From assembly GCA_003864495.1 (NCBI GenBank), contig ML133422.1, forward strand, positions 1,110,420 to 1,174,419: DNA of 64,000 bases. Direction: 5' to 3'. Both the position numbers and the translations under genes were made by a program. The stretch is from Nemopilema nomurai (taxonomy: Eukaryota > Cnidaria > Scyphozoa > Rhizostomeae > Rhizostomatidae). The notes beneath the pieces are model-generated. The model was not told the DNA's origin. It made no database searches and was given only the letters and a program-made list of their open reading frames with translations. Each line of letters begins with the position of its first letter. Position 1 is the first letter of the stretch. Positions 13,601 through 25,346 of the stretch are shown piece after piece.

Positions 13601-15391
13601 TCTAACGTACAGTATACTGAAGTTACATGAGATATCGTATCAATGTATTGCAAACCTCACTTAGGATTGTTACCTTCTTGTTCTTCGAAAAAGCCATCAG
13701 GCTCGGCACGGTCTGTACACATAGACCGCAGATTATACATTGATTAGGTAGCTATTCAGTTTAACCTGCTCTCTCTACTTCTAGCTTAAAGGTTAACGAA
13801 CTCACATCTGCCTTAGCATGTCCTAGAATTTTTTCAATAGCCTATGTACCTGCGACGCTTAAGTTTTTGAATCTAGTCCACATACGGTATTTACTTTAAC
13901 AAAGCCACCGTGCTTTCTCGTCTATCGCCTTGAACTGTTTTAATGGATTTGCGAGGCAATCAATATGAAACTGTAACTTTTTTTATAAACGATGACTAGT
14001 TGGAAAGCATTTTCCAGCTTTTGAAAATGTCGCGTAAAAATGTGCAGTTTATACAGGGCGCTAGAGCACATTTTTTGGACAAAAGTAATCGGTTTTGCTT
14101 CCTTCTACTCGATTCAAATGATTTTTAGCTACCTTGTGTTTTCAAATAGGATGGTGACGAATTATTGAAATGCAACTTATTCAAAGTCTTTATAGTTTCA
14201 ATAGCTTTAGGGGACCCAAGAACATTTCAAAGCCCTTTAGTGAAACAACAAATCCCTTCAATCAGGGTCCCTATCGTCATTGCGTTATTCTATTACGTTA
14301 TTCTATTACGTTATTCTATGGTAGAGACTGTAGCGAAATGGCCGTAGATCTATTAAGCATTGTTCATGCAAGCAAATTAATTGCAGCATATTTCTACGCG
14401 CTGCTTATTTCTACGCAGGTCGAGCTAGTGTAGTTAGGAATTTTTGCTTTGATTAGAAACAAAGCAGTAAACGAATGTTTCCAGTGATCATAACGATGTT
14501 TGACAAGAATTTTGACGGAGGGATTACACAGAGAAAGGGTGATGAGAGGCGTAAGCACGTGTTTGAAAAGCCTTCCAGCGGCTCTGCATTAAATAAACCA
14601 GCTGCTTGGTGACTAATCAGAACTAGGATATTATCCCACAGATTAGGTTGTTCAAAACAAGCGAGGCAAAGTTTAAGAAGTGCAAGCTTAAAGATCAATA
14701 TTGTAACTTCAGTATGGTCTTTACAATAACCAACAAGATCGTGATATAGCTGTTACTGCAGGTTGAATATTCAAAACTTCCGAATTGGTTTTGAAATCTT
14801 GCACAATCAGGATTTAAGTATACATGCTCCAAAAGTCAGTTGATAATGTGTTTCACTTTTACGTAAATTACCTGGTTTCACTGAATTGATTTTGCAAACT
14901 ACAACAGACGTGCTTTACATTTTAGTAACCTTTGGCAAAATGATTCATTTCCCTGACAAGGCTTAAAGGTTTCCAGCATTTGGGATTTGCAATTGGCCAG
15001 AAATCAACCAGGAGGATTTTAATCTTTAGTTTTTGCACGGTATCAAGGAGTGAGGGTGTTCGCCAGATTAGAAATAGTATTGTAGAATTGCAAGAAAAAG
15101 ACCCAAAGCAATGTGGGTTTAACCATTACCCTAACCAACTCAGCACTTTTTGTTAAAAAATTTGCCGCAAATGCAAAAAAAGAAGTCAAAAGAGAAAAAT
15201 TTCTTCACATAGGCAAAGCCTCTTAATGACTTCGAGCCTAGCATTAGATCTTAATCAAAGTTTATACGAAAGCAGACATATTCTATATAGAAAAGGACTT
15301 AGGCTGTTAGTATTTTGTAAACATTTAACGATATGCTTTTGTCCGAGCTCGTTTAAGGAGCGTTGCTTCTAAGAAGAGTCGGTCTATATGA
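10661..15391. other. Gene-free stretch with short tandem duplications
   Basis: No gene is supported. Small repeats include two copies of a 17-bp unit (TCTTTGTTTACTTACTG) at 10801-10834 and three copies of a 13-bp unit (CGTTATTCTATTA) at 14283-14318, the last one partial. A region near 12600-12850 is richer in GC than its surroundings, but I recognise no RNA or repeat family in it. Confidence 0.45.
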
Positions 15392-15432
15392 CACGTGACC
15401 AAAAAGCACGTGACCAAAAAGCACGTGACCAA
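15392..15432 (+). promoter_or_regulatory. Three E-box motifs in a 15-bp tandem repeat
   Basis: CACGTGACC occurs three times at exactly 15-bp spacing (15392, 15407, 15422), separated by AAAAAG. CACGTG is the palindromic E-box bound by bHLH-zip factors of the USF, Myc/Max and MiT types. The first copy sits in TGACACGTGACC and the others in AGCACGTGACC, a context close to the GTCACGTGAC element. No gene start is visible nearby, so an enhancer role is inference. Simple duplication could also explain it. Confidence 0.5.
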
Positions 15433-18400
15433 TTAAGGGCACAGCCAAGCGAATGCTTGATTCGTTGAAAGTTAAATCAACGCTTTATTAAGAAATTAGA
15501 ATTTCCTTTACAGTAGGCTCTCTCAAAGTCATACTATGGAAATATCAATTTCCTTCAATTTAATGGACTGGCTAGAAACCAGCGAACTGAATTCACAAGT
15601 AATCAGAATATACTGTTATCTTGTTTTCTCTCTTTGTTATCTTATCGGTCGTCTTTCTTCATAACTGGTTGGAAAGATTTGTTAAAGTAATGCATTTATT
15701 TCTAAGTGTTTTGCAAGTGTTTTGAAATTCAAAATTGTCTACGTCGCTCTTGAGATCCAGACACTTGCCAAAGCATCAAGCATTTGAATCAAACTTGGCT
15801 TTGCAAATTAACAGCTACGATTTGAAGTGGAGTAATCCTTCGTTCGGGTTTGTACTCAGCAGTCTAGGGAATGGTAATCTGCATTTACTTGTAGAATGCA
15901 GTCAAAGCCATTGCCTTCAACCAAGGGCTAACAGTACTAAAGTCACTGGCTCCAAAATTATAGTTATCTGTGCAGCCATCGTGCCTTTAAGATAAATTTT
16001 TTATCATTTGAGACTGCTTGCACTGAGATCATTGATAATGTAAAGAAAGCCATCTACCTAAGCCTAAAATACTTGGCCTGTCTTATATTTTATTATCTTT
16101 CATTAGCCTGTCCTACTTTTTATTCCCTTTCATGTCTACTTAATTGTTTAATCTTCTAACTTCATATCTCTTTCGTTTTTTCATGTTTTTCCCATTCTAT
16201 ATTTATAATTTCTGCATATTAAGTCTTTGTCTTCCCCTTTCTCTCTTTAAATTATTTTCTGTAACATTAAACATTCTGTAGACTTCGATCTTCATATCAA
16301 AGTAATGAAAGGAAGCAATGCATACATTTAGATATTTAGGCAGTGAATAGCTGGATTTAGCTAGTCCACAAAATAACAGATGTTGCTGGCTCGAAACGCA
16401 CCAATGGTTTTGAAGCATTTATTTCACACTTGCAGTTGTTTGCAACCTCTATTATGCAGAATGCCTGAACTCAAATTACACTGATTTGCGTTTCAGATTC
16501 ATTAACGAATAAGACTTCGTTTGTTGTGTCTTAAATCAGGGGACAAATTTCAAACGAGATCACCTTTTCCGTAAAACAGCCAAATTAACGAATTAACAGC
16601 ATCACTTTAGGCTTATTCTTGCTCAATCCTAAAGGGTTCGTTTCATATTTATATAGCACCTTGTAATGAGATCGCACCACGTTCTTGCTGAAATGATTTG
16701 ATTGGCTGATCAGCTAGCGACTAGAAGCTGATTCGCTGTCAGGTTCGTGGAAACAATCTTGTAATTGGCTCTCTCATGTCACGCGCATCAGTTTGTTTAC
16801 CCTTCCATTAACCACAGAAGCCTGCGATAATCGGATTGGGACACACTGTAAATATACATAGCCCATTAAACAGGCTGCATCTTTTAATTGGGATCCTTGC
16901 GCCATTCAGAAACAATTTACCACCAAAATTAGTTAGTTGGTCTTATCGACTTGAATCTTGTTAAAAAACAGGTGTGCCGTATACATTACAAGGATGTGTT
17001 CTTATGTAAACTAGCTAGAAAGGTTAAGCCATTAGTGCTTAAAGCTGACAGGCTGAAAGCGGTTAAATCAAATGTTAGGTTAGTTTCATATTCACAACAG
17101 GTCTTCATATATTTTGAGCCTTTCATATTTGAAATGTGCAAATTTGCAAACAGATTTGGAAATTTCCAACCAGTTTGGAACAGGTTGTCAACGTCTGCTG
17201 ATGCAGAAACTAGAACATAAAAGTTTGGCAAAAGAAAAATAGAATTGAATTCTAAAAAAATGTATCAAACAAATATTGATAAGGAGGTATGTAGATAAAT
17301 CGATGTATTGGTAATTTATTAACTAGAATTTTTGGTAGAATTTTATAAAAACTAAAATTTATTGAGAATTTAGGCCAACATGAGTTAGTGAAGATGCATT
17401 ATGGTTGATGAATTCCCTATCTTGAAAATCTCTCCCTGGAATTCAAATGCAAGCCTTTATCTATATTGATGTTGATAAGTATTTGGGTAACGTCTGTTCT
17501 AGCCTTTGTAAACCATTAAATTTCCGAATTAAGTGGATTCATAGCCCTACGGTTGCTACATATTTCCCCGAAGACATCAAGCAACCGCCCCCACCGCCCC
17601 CTCCCCCTGATAGAGAATTAAGCATTTCAACAGCGGTACTGTTTTGCCTTCAACCTGTCTACCCCGAAACGCAACCAATACACAGAAAAAGGGACATCTT
17701 TGTTTGCCTCTTAGATGGTGGCCATTACTCATTGAGCCTAAAGTGAATGCTAGGAAATGCCAACAAAAGTCTTGCAAGTCTGACGACTATGACATAATAG
17801 AGGACTATACAAACTTTGTCCAAGGAACAAGATTAATCAGAGTCAACATTTGTTACATTCTCTTCCATAGCCGACAGCTACTTCTGTGATTGATGCCCGT
17901 CCAAAATATTAAGCTAATCTCTACTATTTTAATATGATCGCCAGTACAATACGAGCCACATAAGACGTAAGTTCCGGGCGGGACATTTCTTTTATTCCAC
18001 CTCAATGTGGGCTTGGTGTCCGGTATTTTGCAGTTCATGACGTAAATAGCTCTAAGTTGTTCATGGAGTGAGATGCGAACCGTATAAGCCAGCCATTTCT
18101 ATGGATGTGAATTGCTTGGAATACGATGCGTTCTTGAAAAGCAGCTTCAGCAGTCGCACCAGCTACACAAGGTAAAAGAGATTTAGGTCGTGGAATGGTA
18201 AGAAGGCACGTGGGCTTTTTCCAAAGTTATAGTTTAAAGACAGTTTGCTTTCATCTGAGGTCAACAGTGGGTATGGCCAAAGTATGTATGCTTGGTCAGG
18301 GTTGAACACTTTTGAGTTGGGGTTCGTTTTTATCAGAAGACCCTTCGCAGGTTATAAATTCCAGGCTCTACCTACTTGCCCAGACTCCTGGAACATAGAC

Positions 18401-18548
18401 AATCTTTGTTCCGCTTTGTTCTATATTTAGATTTAGATTTTAAATCCTTTCTGTTGTTAAACCACTCACCATATATTTACTATTCAAAAGGAGCTTAAAG
18501 CTATATATAGCTTAAGTTAAGCTAATCCCGTGATCTTAGAACCACAAC
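15433..18548. other. Gene-free stretch
   Basis: AT-rich, with only short unsupported reading frames on both strands. A C-rich tract at 17585-17608 gives polyproline in one frame but no gene model. Confidence 0.45.
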
Positions 18549-20156
18549 ATGGACGGTTTTGATGTTGACAGCAGCTCGAACACACAAACAGATAACCCAA
18601 AGGTAAGAAAATGGGCCTAGAGTTAGCTATTCAGAAAAGAGCTCTAGAAGCTAACGACGAATTCATAGAACGTGGAGGAATCTTACCATTGTGAAGCCAT
18701 CTTTAGTAACCACTTGATCTTGGCAATGTGGCGTGTGATAAAAGCTCAGAAGGATTGTTAAAGTTTTCTTAATTTGGCAATTGTTAGTTTACATCATCCA
18801 GAATGTAAAATGTTTGGCTGATTTTCTGGCTTGACAGAACCTTATGCCGGAAGAATTCAAATCAATAAGATCATCATTGCTAGGCCCCTTATCCCACCAA
18901 CCAGACAAACAGTTTATAATTCAAATCTTTCGGTTCTGCTGCAGTTATATGGCTACAGCTCTCGGCAGTTTTCCGAAAGGAACCACCCTTGACATATTTC
19001 AATAACGTTGGGACTTTGGATATTAATTGCTGACATCCAACAGGTGTTGCGTAGATGCCTAGAAAAATTACCTGCAAAGGAGCCATATGTCTGCTGATAA
19101 CGTTCTTGGAAAGCTACGTTTTAGAGCCTCACACCCACTTATCTTACGATACAGCTTCTGTTGTGACTGCATAGAGAGACTTTTGAGAGTAATACAGTAG
19201 CGTTTCTTTAATTAAAGCCAAAAGTTGCTGGATATGTCTGTCTAATATCTTTGTCGGAGGTAAAATTACAACTAATTAGAGGGCCGTCTTGCCTAGAAAA
19301 CTATTAGGGTGCTTTTCAAATTTGGAGTCATAGACTTAAGACGACGAAAGCTTTGGCTCGATCTTCATTTGTTTACGAGAGGCGATTCAGGACGAAGAAA
19401 GGCAAATGTTAAGTCTTTTACTGGGCAATTGCAGCACAGTTTCAAGCCTAACACAATTGTTGCTGCTTGCAATTACGTAATCGAAAAAGTGATGCTTTCG
19501 AAACGCAGTAATAAATGCTTATTGAAAGCACGGTACACAGTATAATTTTGGTATCATCTTTCAAGAGACAATGGCACAACTATAGAAGTGCCACCACATG
19601 TTGGCAGTTAATAATCATTAACTTTTTAGCTTGGACATTTTCTATTCTTACCCCTCTTCTTTTCGATGCAGGAAGATGAAAGTAAGCTTTGTTATACAAA
19701 AGGTTGTTTTTTCTTTATTTCTAAAGCTCTTGTTCTTTTCCCCACCTATGACCAATGGAAACTGAAACCCTTCTCACGAAGTAACTGAATATATTTCTAG
19801 ATCTCTCAAGGCTAGGAAGATTCGTATTTTTTTAAATGAAATTTCTCAATCACCTTTCTGCCAAAATTTTTCGGGCTTCAGTACATTTCTTAAAATGCAA
19901 GTACATGCGGTAAATGTATTGCTGCGGCGTGGTTCTTAGAATGTATGGAACACGCATGGAATATGAAAGTGTATCTGTTGGCCACGTGTAGAGCCTACGC
20001 CAGCCATATGTAAGAAACAGTGACTTCATTGTGCTATTCCGAGAAGGATTACGAAATATTTCATGATTAAAAGAATAAGCAGATAAGTAACATTGAGTCT
20101 TTTGTATTCTTGACGTTTCAGTTGATGTATCAGAAGTGAAGCGTGGAATAATTTAA
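18549..20156 (+). CDS. Spliced 32-codon ORF in possible GPCR leader exons
   Basis: Three small exons join cleanly: 18549-18602 (ATG, ends AAG before GTAAGA), a 10-nt micro-exon at 19672-19681 (after GATGCAG, before GTAAGC), and 20122-20156 (after GTTTCAG, TAA stop). They encode MDGFDVDSSSNTQTDNPK followed by EDEIDVSEVKRGII, an acidic 32-residue peptide. The third exon seems to continue to a donor at 20176 (AAAAG before GTGAGA). The GPCR exon just downstream has an acceptor at 21260. These are therefore plausibly 5' UTR exons of the receptor with an upstream ORF; a tiny separate gene is the alternative. No homology is recognised. Confidence 0.35.
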
Positions 20157-21285
20157 GAGAGGAAGGGGTACAAAAGGTGAGAAGAAAAGTATTGGCTACC
20201 TGAAGAGGGTTTCGGTATCTTCACTCGATATCTAAGCACAAAGCAGCTTCAAATTCATCTGAGGTAATTCATCTGTAATTTCAGCACATTTCATTATCGA
20301 TTTTTTATATAATTATATGTTACTACTTCTTCTAACAGTTAGACATTTACTGTTGGCTATATCACAGTTGTCCTCTAAAAACTTATATTTTTGCGAACAT
20401 TTTTCAAAAATTCTTCAATATCTTCAAACTTTTCAGGCTATATAGATTACGTTTACCAATTTTTTGAACTCTTTTTTTGGTTTATTCTTTTTAATAATAT
20501 TGACAAACAATTGTTACTTTCTTGACTAAGCATAAAGAGCTGGTTTCCCGAATACTTTCCAAATCTAGTTGTAAATGACCTGCTAAATTATGTAAAAGAT
20601 GTCGGAACATTTGGTTTAAACTTTAGGCTTCTTAGATTGGTAGATTGATGCTTAAGAATCAGTACCCTTGTAGGAATTCAGAGCATTTTAAGAAAATGTA
20701 AAATAATTTTTTCGACTTTTGGAATGATAGCCACAACGAACCAAATAACAGATTAATTAGGACAAAATAGTCATTTCTTTATTATCAACAATTTCATTCT
20801 ATCGACACATCCATGAACTTAAGACATAACCAGGTTGACACAACATAATCTGTTAGGACAACATAATCAGAAATTTTAGTGACGAGACTATGTGAATATT
20901 ACTGGACTCTCAAGGAATTTCTTGGTCAATATTTGCTGTGTTAGTCATACCACTAAATCTCGATATCCTTGAGTATTTAACGAATATTTGACAATAATTT
21001 GCAAAATTTTGGTTCCTTGTAAATCAATCATGGCTGATTTAAAAATTCACATCCCTTCATCACTTCAAACCAAGTTTTTGATGAGTGGAACTGAAGCACT
21101 AGTAAGATTTTCTGGGGAAATATTCCTGATCTACTTCTGAACTATTTATTAAAATGTCTCAAGTAGCAAGTGCAAGTTTTTTTATACGCCTGTGAACATT
21201 TTTTTTATTTTTAAAGAGCAACTGTTAACGAAATCGACCAACTAATCTTTTATGCTTCAGAGCTGATAAAGTCAAAGCGGAAACA

Positions 21286-23196
21286 ATGGTTTCAGGAACA
21301 GCTGCAAATGGAACGCTCTGTTGGAATAAGACCGAAAAATATCCACCACTTTGTTTGAATGGCACTTTAAATGGAACATACCCAAACGGTGGGTCATTGG
21401 CTGAGAGCCAAAGTGACACGAACAACTTCAGTACAGGATCCGTGTACTTCCTGCTTGTTTTGTGCACCAGTGCCTTGCTTGAAAACATTTTCACGTGTTA
21501 CATCATCTACGCAAACAAGATACTGCAAACAGCTACAAACACGTTCGTATTTAGTTTGTGCATCACTGACCTACTTTGCGCCGGTGTTTTGGTTCCTATC
21601 TCGCTGTTTTACAAGAACAGCAACGTCTACCTGTACTTCGCCGCAATCATCGTATTCACATACACCTCAAACCTCACTGCAGTCACCTATGAGAGGCTAA
21701 TCTCGATTACAAAACCCCTTCGGTATCGCTCAATCATAACAAAGCAAACAGCATTGAGAATTACAGTTGCTGCATGGCTGGTTCCCATCTCCTACTGTCT
21801 GGTACCCTTAACATGGAAAACAAACGTGCTTAGCATAGAGCATAAAGTCTACCTGGTCATCGCAATGCTTGTCTTTTTGATATCCCCGCTGTTCTTTATC
21901 TGCTTCGTGTACATCCGAATTCTGATCGAAGTGCATCGTCTCCTTAAGGAAGGCCGCAATCTCGAAGTCTACTCTTCACAGGATCCACGTTCGCATCAGA
22001 GCTATGCATCCCGTCTTATGCGGTTTTGTTGCTTTCTTGTCAGGCCTGAGCGAGAAGAACAGAGCGTCTGTTCCAACTCACACAGTCGATTGAGTCCTAA
22101 TCTGCACGAGGACTCAAATGACGAGCTGAGTTGCACTTTCAAGACCGATTTGTATTACAACACCAATTCAAATCAGAGTCTATATGGCCTAAGGCAGGAT
22201 GGAAGAAGCAGTTTGTCTGTCATGAGTAGACGCAGCTGTGATTCAGGCAAAAACTGTCCCCATGGAGACACCTCAGAACGAGGTCAGCATTTAGTTGTAG
22301 AGAGGGCTGCGACCCCACCAACAGTAAAAGGTGCAGTGCACGTGTGTCAGAGTCACGTTGCTGGGAGAGTGGAGGACGCCCGGTGCAGTGAAAGTGCCCA
22401 AGAGGATGAAAAGCCGCATTCAACTGGGGAAGAGGAAATTGGTACTACAGAATTGCGTGACCAAAAAGAAAAAAAAGATCGCAGAAACACCGCCGACATA
22501 GCTGATCAAGACGGAGAAGAGGTTACTAAACCTTATGAGGCAAGTCACCAAAAAGAAGAACATTCCCTGAAGAACCGAGTTGGATTCTTGATAGATTCTT
22601 CCAAAGAGCGCCTTGATGATGCAGCCAAGAGGATCAGTGATGACGTGGAAAATGGTGTGAGTGAGCACGATTCTGGAATTGAGGAGGAGCGCAGCAAAGA
22701 TGCGATGAGGATGTCTCAGATCGAGGTTTCCTTGAATGACGAGAATGCCGACGACCCACGCATTGATGCGTGTCCCCAGCCACACCCCAGCCCCGAGCCC
22801 ATACTGTCTCCGCAGGGGAAAAGCGTCCCCAACGAAGGTCGATTCCTCGTTCGTCTTCTTAAACAGCATGGAACCTCTGAGTACAACAGACAGAAAGCGA
22901 GGAGGAGGTACAAGCGGTCGCTGCGACGCCGCCATGTTTTTGAGGAAGTAAAAGCTTCGACTGCCTTCGCACTGGTAGCCTTCACATACATGTTTACTTG
23001 GATCCCTGTGATCTACATGACATTCATGGATGCAATTGACAAGCACCACTTGGTCTCAAAGAAGATGGAGAAGGTGAACGCATGGACTATTGCGATCAAT
23101 GCAGCGGTTGATCCAATATTTTATGCGCTGATTCTACGGAACTTCCGAAAAACGATCAAACGGCAAGTTAGGAGAATGAAAAACAGCTGCAACTGA
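21286..23196 (+). CDS. Rhodopsin-like (class A) G-protein-coupled receptor, orphan
   Basis: This is a single uninterrupted ORF of 636 residues. Seven hydrophobic helices are visible at about 52-75, 84-108, 115-137, 157-177, 188-211, 558-583 and 597-618. Class A signatures are SLCITDLL in helix 2, YERLI in place of DRY at the end of helix 3, FTWIP in helix 6 and DPIFY in place of NPxxY in helix 7. The N-terminus has five N-glycosylation sequons. The third intracellular loop is about 340 residues, rich in Ser, Glu and Lys and low in complexity. The usual cysteines at the top of helix 3 and in extracellular loop 2 are missing and loop 2 is short. DPxxY with no such disulfide recalls melanocortin/MECA-type receptors, but ligand and subfamily are unknown. 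An acceptor (GCTTCAG) 26 nt upstream of the ATG suggests a spliced 5' UTR. Confidence 0.93.
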   Translation: MVSGTAANGTLCWNKTEKYPPLCLNGTLNGTYPNGGSLAESQSDTNNFSTGSVYFLLVLCTSALLENIFTCYIIYANKILQTATNTFVFSLCITDLLCAGVLVPISLFYKNSNVYLYFAAIIVFTYTSNLTAVTYERLISITKPLRYRSIITKQTALRITVAAWLVPISYCLVPLTWKTNVLSIEHKVYLVIAMLVFLISPLFFICFVYIRILIEVHRLLKEGRNLEVYSSQDPRSHQSYASRLMRFCCFLVRPEREEQSVCSNSHSRLSPNLHEDSNDELSCTFKTDLYYNTNSNQSLYGLRQDGRSSLSVMSRRSCDSGKNCPHGDTSERGQHLVVERAATPPTVKGAVHVCQSHVAGRVEDARCSESAQEDEKPHSTGEEEIGTTELRDQKEKKDRRNTADIADQDGEEVTKPYEASHQKEEHSLKNRVGFLIDSSKERLDDAAKRISDDVENGVSEHDSGIEEERSKDAMRMSQIEVSLNDENADDPRIDACPQPHPSPEPILSPQGKSVPNEGRFLVRLLKQHGTSEYNRQKARRRYKRSLRRRHVFEEVKASTAFALVAFTYMFTWIPVIYMTFMDAIDKHHLVSKKMEKVNAWTIAINAAVDPIFYALILRNFRKTIKRQVRRMKNSCN

Positions 23197-24519
23197 GGCT
23201 GTTATCAGAGTTGATGATTTGGTTGTTGGTATTCTAAAGCCTGAAAATAACTGTTGATAATTATGTCTAGGCGTAGCTGCAGTCATGGGGGTCTTTTAAG
23301 GAAAGCAAATTGTGTCAGACCGTTTTTGGGCCTGGCACGAGAAATGACATTTGAATGTCTAATGAATTTCTGATTAAAAGAGAACAAACCATATTGATTG
23401 CCAAAAGTTTTACGGAGTTTAGAGTAAAAGGAAGTATAAGTGGAATGGGTGTGGCAATGATAATGATCTGAAACACATTGAATTACCAGAAATAATTTCT
23501 TGTACCCCCCTCCTTACGGCCTAGACACTTTCTGTTATGAGGCCGGTACTAAAATTACCCACAAGCATGAATACAAGATGATTTGGTATTAGAAGTCTTT
23601 GCTGAAGCCATTTATGAAAGTGCCTGCTAATCTTGAGATTACATTGTGATGCAATGACATAGCTCCTGTGTTAGTTTAGATGAAGCCTAATAGGAATTGC
23701 TCAAAGTTTAACGAAGGAATCACTGCGCAGACTGTGTATTCCCTGATTTGCTAATCATCGTATTAGTGTATGCAAAAAGAAATTATTAGCAGCATAGAGA
23801 CTTTCTATGCATAAGCAAGGCAGGTCTTGAATTTCACAATCTCCGAGTGCGAGAAAGTTTGAAGTATAACATAATGACAAAAAGCCTTTACAATTGATGG
23901 AGGGTTTGTTCCGCTATGCTTTCTTATTGCTTTTAAATTTAGTCTTTGGTCCTATTTTATTTCAAAATTTATATTTGACCCTTGCCATTTGTCTTTTATC
24001 CTTTGCTCTTTGACCCTTTAGACTGTTGGTTAGATACCTCCATGTACGTATTTCCAGAAGATCTTAGTTATCAACGATACGTTTTGAGCATGTCAAAATA
24101 AAAAAACGAATAGTGGACATTTTCTCGCATATCAGTTAAGTTGGAGTCTGGTTTACCTTGCTACCGTGTAAATGTTCGATATTTATATGTCATGAAAGTA
24201 ATAGTAAAGATATGCATAATTAAAATGTTTTCCTCGATAATCAATTGCTGACACGTTAATGAAACGGTGAAAGTTAGAATTGATAATGGCTTGACTTTAT
24301 TGAACACCAGAAAAAGTTTGCCAAATTTGTAAAAGAGCGCATGATGAATTGTAGTCTCCGCAAGACACATCTAGCTTGATAATAATGCAAGTATAAATTT
24401 TTGTGTTGATATTCTGAGGTTCAAAATTACAAAGGGAGCAGCATCTACTGTCTTGATAGCTTGCTAAGTTTCTTTGACAAGGGCTATTGGGCACTTTTTG
24501 CTGGACGGATCAATACAGA
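23197..24519. other. GPCR 3' UTR and intergenic DNA
   Basis: Noncoding sequence after the receptor stop codon. The 3' UTR probably runs to the poly(A) signal near 24.1 kb. No other gene is seen. Confidence 0.5.
24097..24102 (+). terminator. Candidate poly(A) signal of the GPCR gene
   Basis: AATAAA lies about 0.9 kb downstream of the receptor stop codon, within an A-rich run. It is plausible as the 3' end but unproven. Confidence 0.35.
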
Positions 24520-24698
24520 CAGTGGCGTGCTGAAGGGCTTTTGAGGGGGGGGGGGGATAGGGGGTGGGTATAACATGAGAAATTTACCGACAGGTTTGAT
24601 TAAAGATAGTTAATCATAGCGCACAAATTTTACACTCTAGTACCGTAGTGGTTCCCTTGTGTCTAACCGTCCACACCCCCTACTTCAGCACGCCCCTG
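24520..24698. mobile_element. hAT-type MITE with 8-bp target duplication
   Basis: The 179-bp element begins CAGTGGCGTGCTGAAG and ends CTTCAGCACGCCCCTG, a 16-bp inverted repeat with one mismatch. It is flanked by AATACAGA (24512-24519) and ATTACAGA (24699-24706), an 8-bp duplication with one difference. CAGNGGCG ends and 8-bp duplications are typical of the hAT superfamily. The inside is noncoding and has a long G run near 24545. Confidence 0.8.
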
Positions 24699-25182
24699 AT
24701 TACAGATTTGAGATTTGTGCTGGGATAGTACTATGAGAATCAAATCCATCTCATTCTTGCTGGCAACCTTTAACACGGCAAAACAAATTACTGATCAGGA
24801 GATTTCGGTTGCCAAAATTTTTTTTGCTACTGACCAAGAAAGTTATTTTGTGGCGATTAATCTTTTGAGAAATTCCCAAGAACTTATTTACCAGCAACAG
24901 TGAACAGTTGAGAGGAGAAATGTATTGCAGTGACATCATTTATCAGGATGGTATTCTATATTTAGTGGCAACAGTGAATAAAAAACAAATTTATCAAAGC
25001 AGGCAAGAAATCACTGGAAATTACGAATGGAAGATATTCTGTATCACAAATGCGCGGAGTGTTTTACAGACTAAGTTGCGGTTGGTGCACAAAGTAATGA
25101 TGCAGCCAAGGCTTTCTCAATTCGATAATCCGTGGCACCGCGCAATTATGCTTAAACGTGAATTATACAGATATCCGTGCTA

Positions 25183-25228
25183 AAACATGGCGAACTTTTT
25201 CATTCGGATTCAAATTGCCGCCATTTTG
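25183..25228 (+). promoter_or_regulatory. Paired YY1-like motifs upstream of catalase
   Basis: GCCGCCATTTTG at 25217-25228 is the reverse complement of the YY1 consensus (AANATGGCGGC). A weaker opposite-strand match, AAACATGGCGAAC, lies at 25183-25195. They are 120-165 bp upstream of the catalase ATG, where a TATA-less promoter or 5' UTR is expected. YY1 sites near transcription starts are established in animals; use here is inferred. Confidence 0.45.
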
Positions 25229-25346
25229 TATTTTGATTTGAACTGGATCAATCCTGGCTTGAAATCGAGACTGAGTTTAGGCATTCTTTCTTCTCCAGAG
25301 TGGGGCGTCTCAGGTTCCAGTTTTTGCTTCCAAAAAAAAGGTGAAA

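Noticed and set aside
22420..23049. 209-residue reading frame on the minus strand
   Set aside because: It lies wholly opposite the GPCR coding sequence, which has clear helices and motifs; the opposite frame has no domain.
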